This document shows, piece after piece, positions 17,839-26,876 of a stretch of 64,000 bases of DNA (its first letter is position 1; each line of letters begins with the position of its first letter). The notes beneath the pieces were generated by a model. The model searched no databases. It was not told the origin of the DNA and saw only the letters and a program-made list of their open reading frames with translations. Source of the DNA: an uncultured Lachnospiraceae bacterium (lineage in GTDB: Bacteria > Bacillota > Clostridia > Lachnospirales > Lachnospiraceae); contig CAJUHH010000018.1 of NCBI GenBank assembly GCA_910585965.1, forward strand, positions 1 to 64,000, in the 5' to 3' direction. The translations under genes were made by a program, and so were the position numbers.

Positions 17839-19206
17839 ATGGATCACAATATTTATTCCGAAGTCACGCCTGAAATCATACAACTTGCAAAAATGAGCGA
17901 AAAAGCCGATATTATCGAGACTGAGCTTTTTACAAAATATGACGTAAAAAGAGGACTCAGGGATTTGAGCGGAAGGGGCGTGCTCGCAGGGCTCACCCGG
18001 ATTTCCGATGTCCGCGCCAACCGAATCGTTGACGGGGTGCAGATACCGATTCATGGAAATTTATTTTACAGGGGCTATAATGTCAAAGACCTGGTTGACG
18101 GTTTTACGAGAGAGAACCGCTTCGGTTTTGAAGAAGTCACCTATCTCTTATTATTTGATAAACTGCCTAACAAGAAGGAATTGGACGATTTTTGCGCATT
18201 GCTCAGTTTTTACCGCAATCTGCCCACATCCTTTGTGCGGGATATCATTATGAAAGCGCCCAGCAGGGATATGATGAATACGCTGGCAAGGAGCGTCCTG
18301 ACCCTTTACTCTTATGATGACCGCGCCGACGACACTTCCCTGCCCAATGTGCTGCGGCAATGCCTGCAGCTGATCAGCCTGTTCCCGCTATTGTCCATTT
18401 ACGGCTACCAGGCGTACAGTTATTACCATGACGGGAAAAGCCTGTATATCCATTCGCCGCTGCCGGAGTTATCCGCAGCAGAGAATATATTACATATTTT
18501 AAGGCCTGACAGCTCTTATACTCCCCTGGAAGCCAAGATACTCGATATCGCCCTCGTGCTTCATATGGAACATGGCGGTGGCAATAACTCTACTTTTACG
18601 ACCCATGTCGTGACCTCTTCCCTGACCGATACTTATTCCGTCATCGCGGCGGCCATCGGCTCCCTGAAAGGACCGAGGCATGGCGGGGCCAATATCAAAG
18701 TAGTGCAAATGTTTGAAGAAATGCAGCAGACCCTGTCCGATTGGACGGATGAAGAAGAAGTGGAGGCTTATCTGCTGAAGCTTCTCCGCAAAGAGGCTTT
18801 CGACCATGCGGGACTCATATACGGCGTAGGACATGCCGTTTATTCCAAGTCCGACCCCCGGGCCGTTATTTTTAAATCATTTGTGGAAAAGCTCTCGGAA
18901 GAGAAAGGGCTGCAGAAAGAATTCGCGCTTTACTCCTTAGTCGAGCGCCTAGCTCCCGAAGTCATCGCCAAAGAACGGCAGATCTACAAGGGCGTCAACA
19001 TTAATGTGGATTTCTATTCCGGCTTTGTATACCATATGCTGGGGCTTCCTATGGAATTATATACCCCGATTTTCGCCATGGCCCGTATTTCCGGCTGGAG
19101 CGCGCATCGTATGGAAGAACTGGCTAACAACGGCAAGATCATCCGCCCGGCTTATAAGCCCATAGGGTCGGACCATACTTACGTGGATATGATTTCCCGG
19201 CCGTAA
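17839..19206 (+). CDS. Citrate synthase
   Basis: A 455-residue citrate/2-methylcitrate synthase-family enzyme that condenses oxaloacetate and acetyl-CoA. Active-site signatures include LHMEHGGGNNSTFTTHVV, GVGHAVYSKSDPRA and the C-terminal PIFAMARISGWSAHRMEE. Family members of this length are common in Clostridia, where they feed glutamate synthesis. AAAGGAGG ends 6 bases before the chosen ATG at 17839; an ATG at 17821 lies inside the ribosome site and is not used. It is divergent from pepP and ends in a terminator shared with the gene opposite. Confidence 0.93.
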   Translation: MDHNIYSEVTPEIIQLAKMSEKADIIETELFTKYDVKRGLRDLSGRGVLAGLTRISDVRANRIVDGVQIPIHGNLFYRGYNVKDLVDGFTRENRFGFEEVTYLLLFDKLPNKKELDDFCALLSFYRNLPTSFVRDIIMKAPSRDMMNTLARSVLTLYSYDDRADDTSLPNVLRQCLQLISLFPLLSIYGYQAYSYYHDGKSLYIHSPLPELSAAENILHILRPDSSYTPLEAKILDIALVLHMEHGGGNNSTFTTHVVTSSLTDTYSVIAAAIGSLKGPRHGGANIKVVQMFEEMQQTLSDWTDEEEVEAYLLKLLRKEAFDHAGLIYGVGHAVYSKSDPRAVIFKSFVEKLSEEKGLQKEFALYSLVERLAPEVIAKERQIYKGVNINVDFYSGFVYHMLGLPMELYTPIFAMARISGWSAHRMEELANNGKIIRPAYKPIGSDHTYVDMISRP

Positions 19207-19243
19207 TAACTGCTTCCAGGCAAACAGTTATTTTATACAAAAA

Positions 19244-19298
19244 AATACCAGATACCCGCTATTTCATAAAAGAAACCGGTATCTGGTGTTTTTATTTT
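19244..19298. terminator. Bidirectional terminator between citrate synthase and the thrC operon
   Basis: ACCAGATACC (19247-19256) pairs with GGTATCTGGT (19278-19287). A-rich and T-rich flanks on both sides allow termination in both directions, as expected between convergent genes. Confidence 0.8.
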
Positions 19299-19313
19299 CT
19301 AAAAATCTGCCAA

Positions 19314-19640
19314 TTAATCAATAAACAGCTTTCTCGCTTTCCTATATGCCACCATATATATAATAAGCGCCGCAATAAAAACGGCATCCGCTGCTATGTT
19401 CAAACCCGTCACGGCCAGGTTCCCGGCGGCAGACAGAACGATGAGCGCCCCTGCCAGCAGAACCCTGCCAAACATATAGTCGATAAAACCTTTTTTATCC
19501 TTCATTTTGTTCACGTCCATTTCCTTGCTGACGATCACCCCTGTTTTTATCTCCCCGGTTTTTTTCATTACTACCGCTATATAAATCAAGTAAACTCCGC
19601 TCGCCCCGATCAGCAGATCGAATATATTTACATTTCCCAT
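19314..19640 (-). CDS. Small membrane protein, unknown
   Basis: I do not recognise this 108-residue protein. It has three hydrophobic helices (about residues 5-25, 57-75 and 80-98) and a charged loop KEMDVNKMKDKKGF between the first two. AGGAGG lies 6 bases before the ATG at 19640. It follows thrC after 36 bases and is probably co-transcribed, but nothing links it to threonine synthesis. Confidence 0.7.
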   Translation of the reverse strand: MGNVNIFDLLIGASGVYLIYIAVVMKKTGEIKTGVIVSKEMDVNKMKDKKGFIDYMFGRVLLAGALIVLSAAGNLAVTGLNIAADAVFIAALIIYMVAYRKARKLFID

Positions 19641-19676
19641 GCGCAACCTCCTGCCGTTTCCTTTGTATCCCGTCCG

Positions 19677-21203
19677 CTATAAGCCTAAAAACTCTTCCAC
19701 CGTCCGGCGCATTTCATCCTTTCCGCATACGCGGTCATGCACCACCGGCGCCGTCCGTATCTCCCGGACCGCTCCCGGCATCGGTTTTCCTGACAAGGAA
19801 GCCAATTCGTCCGCCAGCTCGAAGTCGGTCATAGCGTCATATTTCCCAACGTCTGCGGCATTTGTGTCCGTACTGTCTGCGCCGCCTGCGACCGCGTTCA
19901 TGACGCTCCTCGTAAACTTAAAAGGACTTGCCGTAGAAGCAATGACGGAAAGCGTATGGTCCCCCGTTTCTTCCACATATTTCCGATATACGCATGCTGC
20001 TACCGCCGTATGAGGGTCCACGATATAACCCGCCTTTTCCTGCAATATGCGAATCGTTTCTGCCGTCTCTTCTTCTGAAGCATAACCGCCGTAAAAATCC
20101 CCCAGCTGTTCTCTCATTTCCCTGGTAATCCCATACCGGCCTTCCCCGGTTAAGGCTTTCATGAAATCCGCCGTTTTTTCCGGGTCGTTGCCCGCGATCC
20201 GATAAATCAGCCTCTCCAAATTGCTGGAAATCAATATATCCATAGAAGGAGAACTGGTCAGCACAAACTCTCTGTTCCTGTCATATTCCCCCGTATGGAA
20301 GAAATCATACAGCACCTTATTTTCATTGGAAGCGCAGATCAGCCTGCCGATCGGCACGCCCATATTTTTTGCATAAAACGCCGCCAGGATATTGCCGAAG
20401 TTTCCCGTAGGAACCACTACGTTTATTTTATCGCCTTCCCTTATTCCTCCCTTTTTCAAAAGACGGGCATAAGCATATACATAATATACGATCTGGGGAA
20501 CCAGCCGCCCTATATTAATGGAATTGGCCGAAGAAAACTGATATCCCTTTTCATCCATCCTCTTTTCCAGTTCCTTATCGGCAAATATCTTCTTTACCCC
20601 CGTCTGGGCATCGTCGAAATTACCGCGGATCCCTACGACATATGTATTTTCCTCTTTCTGCGTCACCATCTGCCGCTCCTGTATCGGGCTGACGCCGTTT
20701 TTCGGATAAAACACAATAATTTTCGTCCCCTCTACCCCCGCAAACCCAGCAAGAGCCGCCTTTCCCGTGTCCCCGGAAGTAGCCGTCAATATAACGATCT
20801 CATTCTTCACCTTATTTTTCTTTGCCGATGTAATCATCAGATGGGGCAGGATAGACAGCGCCATATCTTTAAAGGCAATGGTAGATCCATGGAACAGCTC
20901 CAAAAAATAAGCTCCGTCCGCCTGAACCAAAGGCGCGATCTCCTCCGTATCGAACTTGGAATCATACGCGCTTGCAATACAGCCCTCCAGCTCCTCTTTT
21001 GTAAAATCCGTCAGATATAGCTTCATGACTTCATAAGCCGTTTCCTGGTAACTCATCCCGGCCAGTTCCTGGAAACTTTTTTCCAGCTCCGGTATGCGGT
21101 CCGGCACGAACAGCCCCCCGTCTTCCGATAATCCCTTTAAAATAGCCTCCGAAGCCCTGACCCGTATCTTGCCGTTTCTTGTGCTGCTATACCATACTTC
21201 CAT
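19677..21203 (-). CDS. thrC: Threonine synthase
   Basis: A 508-residue PLP enzyme that converts O-phospho-homoserine to threonine. The N-terminal family start WYSSTRNGKIRVRASEAILKGL is intact, the PLP lysine is Lys112 in STIAFKDMALS, and the phosphate-binding segment TSGDTGKAAL follows. The length fits the long (yeast/E. coli-like) class. GAGAGG lies 8 bases before the ATG. A promoter with TATACT stands just upstream. The rest of the threonine branch is not in the window. Confidence 0.95.
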   Translation of the reverse strand: MEVWYSSTRNGKIRVRASEAILKGLSEDGGLFVPDRIPELEKSFQELAGMSYQETAYEVMKLYLTDFTKEELEGCIASAYDSKFDTEEIAPLVQADGAYFLELFHGSTIAFKDMALSILPHLMITSAKKNKVKNEIVILTATSGDTGKAALAGFAGVEGTKIIVFYPKNGVSPIQERQMVTQKEENTYVVGIRGNFDDAQTGVKKIFADKELEKRMDEKGYQFSSANSINIGRLVPQIVYYVYAYARLLKKGGIREGDKINVVVPTGNFGNILAAFYAKNMGVPIGRLICASNENKVLYDFFHTGEYDRNREFVLTSSPSMDILISSNLERLIYRIAGNDPEKTADFMKALTGEGRYGITREMREQLGDFYGGYASEEETAETIRILQEKAGYIVDPHTAVAACVYRKYVEETGDHTLSVIASTASPFKFTRSVMNAVAGGADSTDTNAADVGKYDAMTDFELADELASLSGKPMPGAVREIRTAPVVHDRVCGKDEMRRTVEEFLGL

Positions 21204-21248
21204 TCCGTTTTCCTCTCCGTTCCTGCTTGTCCTTTTTCTACGCCGTTA

Positions 21249-21277
21249 AGTATAGCATAGTTTCCCCGCCCGCGCAA
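21249..21277 (-). promoter_or_regulatory. Promoter of thrC
   Basis: On the minus strand TTGCGC (21272-21277), a 17-base spacer and TATACT (21249-21254), about 45 bases before the thrC start. Confidence 0.55.
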
Positions 21278-21287
21278 TGCCGGGAAA

Positions 21288-21914
21288 TCAGGAAAAAAAC
21301 TCATGGCCTCCATAGGAAAACAGAAGCGTCAGACTGTTGTCAAACCATTTCATCCTCTCCGGGTCCGCATACTTGCGGGCGGCAAAATACAAGGCTCCCT
21401 CTGTAATGTCTTCCCCATACAGCACTCTTTTCACTGCTTCTTTCGTTTCCTCGCTGACTTTCACCTTGTCCAGCCGCCCGTCCTTCACCGGGGAAAACTG
21501 AACGGTGCCGTTCCCCCTCTGGAATACCACTTCCTTTACGCTGTCCGGGAACCGGCTGCTTTCCACCCGGTTCATAATTACCCCTGCCACCAGCATTTTC
21601 CCTTTGATGTCCTCGCATCCCGCTTCCGCCTCCACAATGCGCAGCAAAATATCATAATCCTCCTGATTCAGCGTATATTTCGCCTTCCTCTCCAGCAGAT
21701 TATAATCCACCACCCTCTGCCCGGAGGACGCTTCCGTCACCATTCCCATAAAACTGGATGCATCCAGGTCTGCCTGTTCCTCCATAAAACGTATCTGGAA
21801 TGCCGGCGTGGACGCGATCCTATTGATCTTCAATTCCTTCAGGTTAAACCAGGATACTGCGAAAATCATCTGACACAACACCAATATGGTAATACTCTTT
21901 TTATACTTGTACAT
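21288..21914 (-). CDS. SleB-like cell wall hydrolase
   Basis: A 208-residue protein with an N-terminal signal anchor (residues 7-22) and a C-terminal Hydrolase_2 (SleB/CwlJ) domain from about residue 90. The conserved core LLRIVEAEAGCEDIKGKMLV carries the catalytic Glu, followed by AGVIMNRV and PVKDGRLD. SleB-type enzymes cut cortex peptidoglycan during germination; relatives act on vegetative wall. The ATG at 21914 has GAGG 6 bases upstream. It points the same way as thrC but thrC has its own promoter in between. Confidence 0.88.
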   Translation of the reverse strand: MYKYKKSITILVLCQMIFAVSWFNLKELKINRIASTPAFQIRFMEEQADLDASSFMGMVTEASSGQRVVDYNLLERKAKYTLNQEDYDILLRIVEAEAGCEDIKGKMLVAGVIMNRVESSRFPDSVKEVVFQRGNGTVQFSPVKDGRLDKVKVSEETKEAVKRVLYGEDITEGALYFAARKYADPERMKWFDNSLTLLFSYGGHEFFS

Positions 21915-22060
21915 TTTTTCCTCATTTCCGCGCCGCGCCAAACCGGCGGCGCTGGTTCCGTTTTGCTATGACTGCACGTAACTTTTTGTCATAGAAATGT
22001 AACACTTCTTTAATATTCTATACAAAGAGTATTGAAATTATTTCTAAAAAATTTCTAAAT

Positions 22061-22089
22061 TTGTATTCTTTTTTCTGAAATGGTATAAT
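22061..22089 (+). promoter_or_regulatory. Promoter of the AP2-domain gene
   Basis: TTGTAT (22061-22066), a 17-base spacer and TATAAT (22084-22089), giving a leader of about 100 bases before the ATG at 22198. Confidence 0.65.
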
Positions 22090-22197
22090 TATGATTGAAA
22101 TGTGTCAAAATATGTATAAATAAAGCGGCGGTTGCCGCGCGGAAAAAAGATCATTGAAATCTGCCGGACATATGCGGAAAGAAAGGAGGAAACCAAT

Positions 22198-23001
22198 ATG
22201 GGGCTGCCAGGAGTTTTTATGGCACGGAAAAAAGATCATTCCGTCTATTACCGTTCTTCGATTACGGTTCGCGAAAAGCATATCAGCCTGGGCAGCTACC
22301 CAACGGAACTGGAAGCCCATCTGGCTTACAAGGAGGCTCGCATGGTCTGTGAAACGGACACCGTCGGGCTGGCAGATTATACGGAAGATTCTTTACTTTC
22401 TTTTTCGAAATGGGTGGTTCTGGTGAATTACCGGGATAACGGGCTTTATTTTGCTATGCCCATTTATTTGAAAAACAAATATTTTCTCTATTACCTGAGT
22501 CCTTCGCACTGTTTGAAATTTGATATCGATGATTTGTTTTATTATTCCTCCAAAAAAATCATGTGCCGGGGCGGACGGCTTTTTGTGAACGATTATGGCA
22601 TGCAATGCAGCATTCTCAATCGTTATGGCATTAAGAATTATGCCGTATGCGGGAAGGATTACCGTTTTATCAACGGCGATGCCACCGATTTCCGCTATGA
22701 AAATATTGAAGTCCTGAACCGGTTCCACGGACTGTCGTGCATGCCCGCCAAAGATCGGAGCGGTTTTCTTTATAAAGTGCGCATCCATGTCAGGAGCAAC
22801 TATGTGGTCGGCGTTTACAAAGAGGAAACGGAAGCCGCCATCGCCTACAATAAGGCGGCGGATATCCTGAAAAAAAACGGCATAAACCGCAATTTCGCCC
22901 AAAATTACATCGAAGGGCTTTCCCCTGCCGTCTATGCCGATATTTACTCCAAATTACAAATTTCCCCCGCTATTTTCCGTCTTACGCCGGAAAATACCTG
23001 A
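22198..23001 (+). CDS. AP2-domain protein with degenerate HNH-like segment
   Basis: A 267-residue protein. Two AP2/ERF-like segments are visible: residues 8-50 (ISLGSYPTELEAHLAYKEAR) and 186-224 (VVGVYKEETEAAIAYNKAAD). Between them, residues 152-170 read GKDYRFINGDATDFRYENI, which matches the second half of an HNH homing endonuclease except that the histidine before INGD is replaced by Phe. It is probably a DNA-binding protein derived from a phage or homing AP2-HNH endonuclease that lost cutting. AAAGGAGG sits 8 bases before the ATG at 22198. It has its own promoter and converges with the lysozyme gene. No phage genes are nearby. Confidence 0.72.
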   Translation: MGLPGVFMARKKDHSVYYRSSITVREKHISLGSYPTELEAHLAYKEARMVCETDTVGLADYTEDSLLSFSKWVVLVNYRDNGLYFAMPIYLKNKYFLYYLSPSHCLKFDIDDLFYYSSKKIMCRGGRLFVNDYGMQCSILNRYGIKNYAVCGKDYRFINGDATDFRYENIEVLNRFHGLSCMPAKDRSGFLYKVRIHVRSNYVVGVYKEETEAAIAYNKAADILKKNGINRNFAQNYIEGLSPAVYADIYSKLQISPAIFRLTPENT

Positions 23002-23008
23002 TACTCCT

Positions 23009-24256
23009 TTACTTTTCCGAATAGTCCACAAAACTGATATTCAGCCCCACATCCCCGCTTACGCCGCCGATTTTCCCTTTCAGGCTGTACTGCCACATCT
23101 GAAATTTATAAGGATAATCCGGGACATCCTTCTGCTGGGACAGCCAGATATCGTACTCCGTCAGCTTGGTCAGATCGATTTCCCTGATCAGCCATTCTTT
23201 CGTCCCATAAATCATCGGATGATAACCCGCCACCTTGGTATTCTGCAAAAAAGCCTTGGCAACCGCCGTCTTTTCTTCCCTTGATAAAGCCTCTATTCTC
23301 GCCTTATCGTTCTGTACATACTCCATGTCGAAAGCGATTGGATATGTAATCTTATAATTAGCCAGCGTCTGTACGATAAAATTGGACTCCTCCACCGCTT
23401 CTTCCGCCGTAATCGCCTGGGAAAAGAAATAAACGCCCACTTCCAGCCCGGCTCCTATCGCCTTCGTAATATTTTCCTCAAATTTTTCATCCAGCGTGAT
23501 CTGGCCGCTGCCATATCCCCTCGACCCCAGACGGATCATGACAAAGTCAATGCCTTCTGCCTTAAGAGCCGCATAATCCACCTCGCCGTTATATTTGGAC
23601 AGATCCAGTCCGAGATAAGAAACATCCCTTCCATCATCATAATAGGACATCTTATCCGCTTTCATCTGAAGATTCGTATAGTCATAAGTATTCTGTTCCA
23701 GATAAGGATTGATCAGCACCCATTCCTCAGTTCCGTCCGCATAAGTAAGAAGCGTATGTTTCCCATCCCTTGCCGGGTCGTTCGCGATCTCCTCTTCTTC
23801 CACCCGCTTGGCTTCCTCTTCATACTTGGCGCTGCCCCCCTCTTTGCCGGTTCCATCCTCTTTTTCCCCGGAAGCCTCCGTCTCGCTGCTCTCCACCACT
23901 TCCGGCGTTTCCGGATACATATCCCAGAAATCCAGATCCGATGCTTTCAGCTTATTTTCCTCATACAGCCGCTCTACTTCCTGCATGCTCTTCCTGCCCG
24001 CGTAACCAACGACCGGGGCTGCTTCTGCCGCCGCAGCATCTGCTTCGCCTTCCGTGCCGCCCTCCTGTGCCGCTTCATGATCCAGCGTCATCACAGCCGT
24101 TTCCTTCTGCCGGTGCTGCCTCCTTCTGTCTTCCTCCCGCTTATTCGTATAAACCACCACGCCAAGAATCAGCAGGATCGTCAGGCTCACGCCCATAATC
24201 ATATACTTCATCGATAATCTCGCGTTTCTCTCTTCGCTTTCGCCGGGTAAGCGCAT
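23009..24256 (-). CDS. GH25 lysozyme-like muramidase, membrane-anchored
   Basis: A 415-residue protein: one transmembrane helix (about residues 17-36), an acidic, Glu/Ala-rich linker of about 150 residues, then a GH25 domain from about residue 205. The family strands are clear: GLDLSKYNGEVDY with the first catalytic Asp, and AFDMEYV with the D-x-E pair. GH25 enzymes hydrolyse the MurNAc-GlcNAc bond. AAAGGAG lies 10 bases before the ATG at 24256. The open frame upstream runs into hairpin element B and is not coding. The gene is divergent from apbE, with two long hairpin elements in between. Confidence 0.9.
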   Translation of the reverse strand: MRLPGESEERNARLSMKYMIMGVSLTILLILGVVVYTNKREEDRRRQHRQKETAVMTLDHEAAQEGGTEGEADAAAAEAAPVVGYAGRKSMQEVERLYEENKLKASDLDFWDMYPETPEVVESSETEASGEKEDGTGKEGGSAKYEEEAKRVEEEEIANDPARDGKHTLLTYADGTEEWVLINPYLEQNTYDYTNLQMKADKMSYYDDGRDVSYLGLDLSKYNGEVDYAALKAEGIDFVMIRLGSRGYGSGQITLDEKFEENITKAIGAGLEVGVYFFSQAITAEEAVEESNFIVQTLANYKITYPIAFDMEYVQNDKARIEALSREEKTAVAKAFLQNTKVAGYHPMIYGTKEWLIREIDLTKLTEYDIWLSQQKDVPDYPYKFQMWQYSLKGKIGGVSGDVGLNISFVDYSEK

Positions 24257-24282
24257 GGTATGTATTCTCCTTTCATTGGGGT

Positions 24283-24583
24283 GGGAATTTGTTTTTGGGA
24301 AAAGGGGCACCGCTTGGGCGGCTGGGGGTGTGGGGCGGGGGATTTTGTCTGGAGCTCCCAATCGGATTTCACTAATGAAATGGGCAAAACATTGGAACCG
24401 ATCAGGTCGGAAACAACGGGCATCCATGCCCTTTGTTTCCTAAAACCGCCATCCATGGCGGTTTTACCTTGGGGTATCGTCCATTTCATAAGTGAAATAG
24501 CCGATTGTCCGCAACAGACAAAATCCCCCGCCCCACACCCCCAGCCGCCCAAGCTCCATCCCCTTCGCAAAAATAAATTTCCC
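24283..24583 (+). repeat. Long hairpin element, copy B
   Basis: The arms 24283-24351 and 24515-24583 pair. The inner 39 bp are exact and the outer 30 bp imperfect. The core has the same order as copy A with compensated changes: AATCGG pairs with CCGATT, GGGCAT pairs with ATGCCC, and CCGCCATCCATGGCGG replaces TTGCCATCCATGGCAA. The left arm has four close runs of three or more G. It begins 26 bases upstream of the lysozyme start codon. An AT-rich spacer (24584-24730) without genes separates it from copy C. Confidence 0.88.
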
Positions 24584-24730
24584 TTGTGCTGCTATTTACT
24601 ATTCTGAAAATATCATTTACTATTACTATAGCTTTGTTAATTTTTGCTTTAAAAAAATTCCAATACTTTAACTAATTTAACACGAAACCCCTAAGTATGC
24701 AATGGTTTTTGATGGCAGGAAGAGCTTGTC

Positions 24731-25031
24731 GGCGGCGGCCTTTCTTTTTGCTGTTGGCGGGGCATGATGCCCGGGATTCTTTTGGCGCAGGGGGACGGCT
24801 GTTTTCAGACGATTGCTTCTGGCCAGCCATTTCACTTATGAAATGGTTCGATATACTAGGTAAGCCTTGGACATGGATGTCCATTGCTTCCGACCCGATC
24901 GGTTTGAAAAATTCCCCCATTTCATTAGTGAAATCTGGCCAGAAGCTCCCGTCTGAAAACAGCCGTTCCCCCTGCGCCAAAAGAATCCCGGGCGGCATGC
25001 CCCGCCAACAGCAAAAAGAAAGGTCGCCGTC
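24731..25031 (-). repeat. Long hairpin element, copy C (reverse orientation)
   Basis: Arms of about 95 bp pair with a few mismatches (24731-24826 with 24936-25031). Read on the minus strand the core follows copies A and B: GGCCAG/CTGGCC replaces AATCAG/CTGATT, ATTTCACTAATGAAAT and ATTTCATAAGTGAAAT are both present, and the box CCGATCGGGTCGG leads into GGACAT-CC-ATGTCC. The second apical hairpin is absent. It ends 38 bases before the apbE start. Confidence 0.85.
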
Positions 25032-25069
25032 AACACCCTCCCCCCCACACACAACCCAAGGAGCCACCT

Positions 25070-26074
25070 ATGAATACACACACCCCTCTTTTTAAAACCA
25101 TCCTCTTTTTCATCCCCCTCTCCTTGATTATTTTCTTCACAGGATGCAGCAAAACCCCCGACCCCCTATCCAAAACCGGCTTTTATTTCGACACCGTCAT
25201 TACCATCACGCTCTACGACAAGCCGGACGAGTCCATCCTGGACGGATGTTTTTCCCTTGCGGAAACTTATGAAAACAGATTGAGCAAAACAAAGGAAAAC
25301 AGCGATGTATGGAATATCAACCATAGCGGAGGAAAACCGACGGCGGTAAGCGAAGATACCCTTGCCCTGCTCCGCGCATGCCTTTTCTATGCGGAGCTTT
25401 CCGATGGAAAGGCCGATCCGACTATCGGGCCGGTTACAGAATTGTGGGATTTTTCCGGCTCCTCCCCCGCCGTCCTCCCGGCTCAGACAGATCTGGAGAA
25501 TGCTTTAAACCATGTGGGATACGAAGGGATTTCTATCGAAGGGGACATGGTACGGCTTGCGGATCCCGATGCTGAAATCGACCTGGGTTTTATCGCCAAG
25601 GGATATATCGCGGACCGGATGAAAGAGTATCTCGCCTCCCAGGGCGTGGCAAGCGCTACCATTAACCTGGGGGGAAATGTGCTTGCCATAGGCTCCCGCC
25701 CGGACGGCTCTCCGTTCCGCATCGGTATCCAAAAACCTTTTGCTCCCAGCGGCGACATCGCCCTGGTATTGCCTGTTTCCGATCTTTCCGTGGTCTCTTC
25801 CGGCACGTATGAAAGGTATTTTGAATTGGACGGAACGATTTACCATCATATTCTGGATACAAAAACAGGTTATCCCGTGCAGAATAACCTGTTTCAAGTT
25901 ACCATCCTTTCCCGCTCTTCCATGGATGGGGACGCTCTTTCCACCACCTGTTTTCTGCTCGGCCTGGAAGAGGGGATGAAGCTTGTCGAATCCATGGAGG
26001 ATACGGAAGCCTTATTCTTTACGTCCGATGGAGCTATCCATGCTTCCAGCGGACTGGAAGATTTTGTGCCTTAA
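25070..26074 (+). CDS. apbE: FAD:protein FMN transferase (ApbE), lipoprotein
   Basis: A 334-residue exported lipoprotein with lipobox FFTGC near residue 25. ApbE takes FAD and attaches FMN covalently to a Ser/Thr in [S/T]GA[T] sites of target proteins. Family features seen are GFYFDTVITITLY, a DPTIGPVTELW segment, DLGFIAKGYIADRM and NLGGNVLAIG, and the C-terminal SSMDGDALSTTCFLLG. It faces the rnf operon, whose RnfD (TYTGATPL) and RnfG (SGATITT) carry the target motifs. AAGGAG lies 6 bases before the ATG. Its stop codon interlocks with that of rnfB in the shared TTAA. Confidence 0.94.
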   Translation: MNTHTPLFKTILFFIPLSLIIFFTGCSKTPDPLSKTGFYFDTVITITLYDKPDESILDGCFSLAETYENRLSKTKENSDVWNINHSGGKPTAVSEDTLALLRACLFYAELSDGKADPTIGPVTELWDFSGSSPAVLPAQTDLENALNHVGYEGISIEGDMVRLADPDAEIDLGFIAKGYIADRMKEYLASQGVASATINLGGNVLAIGSRPDGSPFRIGIQKPFAPSGDIALVLPVSDLSVVSSGTYERYFELDGTIYHHILDTKTGYPVQNNLFQVTILSRSSMDGDALSTTCFLLGLEEGMKLVESMEDTEALFFTSDGAIHASSGLEDFVP

Positions 26075-26865
26075 ACTTTTATAATCGACTTGCGCGGGCA
26101 TTTCTCCAAGCAAGTGCCGCATCCGCTGCATTTTTCATAATCAATCGCCGCATGGAAATCCGCGATCTCCACCGCCTCCGAAGGGCAGTTTTTCTTGCAG
26201 AGCTGGCAGCCGATACAGCCGACCGTACAATCTTTCATTGTAACAGGGCCTTTGTCTTTGGAGCTGCAAGCCACCGCATATTTGGAATCATAAGGAATCA
26301 GCTCGATCAAATGCTTCGGGCAGACTTCCACGCATTTCCCGCATGCCTTGCAGGCCTCTTTATCCACTACCGCTACCCCGTTCACCACATGAATCGCATC
26401 AAAAGGGCAGACGGACACACAGCTCCCATAGCCGAGGCAGCCGTAATTGCAGGATTTCGGCCCGCCGTTCGGCACAAAGGAAAGCATCCGGCAGTCTTCA
26501 ATTCCGTGGTAATCATAATCCGATTTTGTTTTTTCGCAATCCCCCTGGCATTTTACAAAAGCGACTTTTCTTACCGATTCCCCGGCTTCTACCCCCATAA
26601 TCCCGGCGATTACTTTTCCCACCGGCTCGCCGCCCACCGGGCATGCGTTTACCGGGGCTTCCCCTTTTGCGATCGCCGCCGCCAGTCCGGAACATCCCGG
26701 GAAGCCGCAGCCGCCGCAGTTGTTTCCGGGCAGCGCATTCAGCACCGCCTCTTCTTTTTCATCTACCTCTACTTTAAACTTGATTGCGGCAACACCTAGG
26801 AACAGGCCGATAAAAAGCCCCACTCCTCCCACGATTGCTGTTGCCGTAAGGACACCCATCATCAT
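26071..26865 (-). CDS. rnfB: Rnf complex subunit B
   Basis: A 264-residue electron-entry subunit. An N-terminal membrane helix (residues 4-26) precedes a 4Fe-4S domain with NNCGGCGFPGCSGL, then ferredoxin-like motifs including CLGYGSCVSVCPFDAI, CKACGKCVEVCPKHLI, CIGCQLCKKNCPSEAV and CSGCGTCLEKCPRKSI. RnfB accepts electrons from soluble ferredoxin and passes them to the rest of the complex. AGGAGG lies 7 bases before the ATG. It is the last gene of rnfCDGEAB. Confidence 0.96.
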   Translation of the reverse strand: MMMGVLTATAIVGGVGLFIGLFLGVAAIKFKVEVDEKEEAVLNALPGNNCGGCGFPGCSGLAAAIAKGEAPVNACPVGGEPVGKVIAGIMGVEAGESVRKVAFVKCQGDCEKTKSDYDYHGIEDCRMLSFVPNGGPKSCNYGCLGYGSCVSVCPFDAIHVVNGVAVVDKEACKACGKCVEVCPKHLIELIPYDSKYAVACSSKDKGPVTMKDCTVGCIGCQLCKKNCPSEAVEIADFHAAIDYEKCSGCGTCLEKCPRKSIIKV

Positions 26866-26876
26866 CCTGCCACCTC

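Noticed and set aside
22198..24256. Prophage remnant around the AP2 protein and GH25 lysozyme
   Set aside because: The lysozyme has a chromosomal-type membrane anchor and linker, and no phage structural or integrase genes are present.
24260..24607. Open frames inside the hairpin elements (also at 55786-56385 and 56238-56624)
   Set aside because: They only read through palindromic arms, with similar frames on both strands as expected for inverted repeats, and have no start signals.
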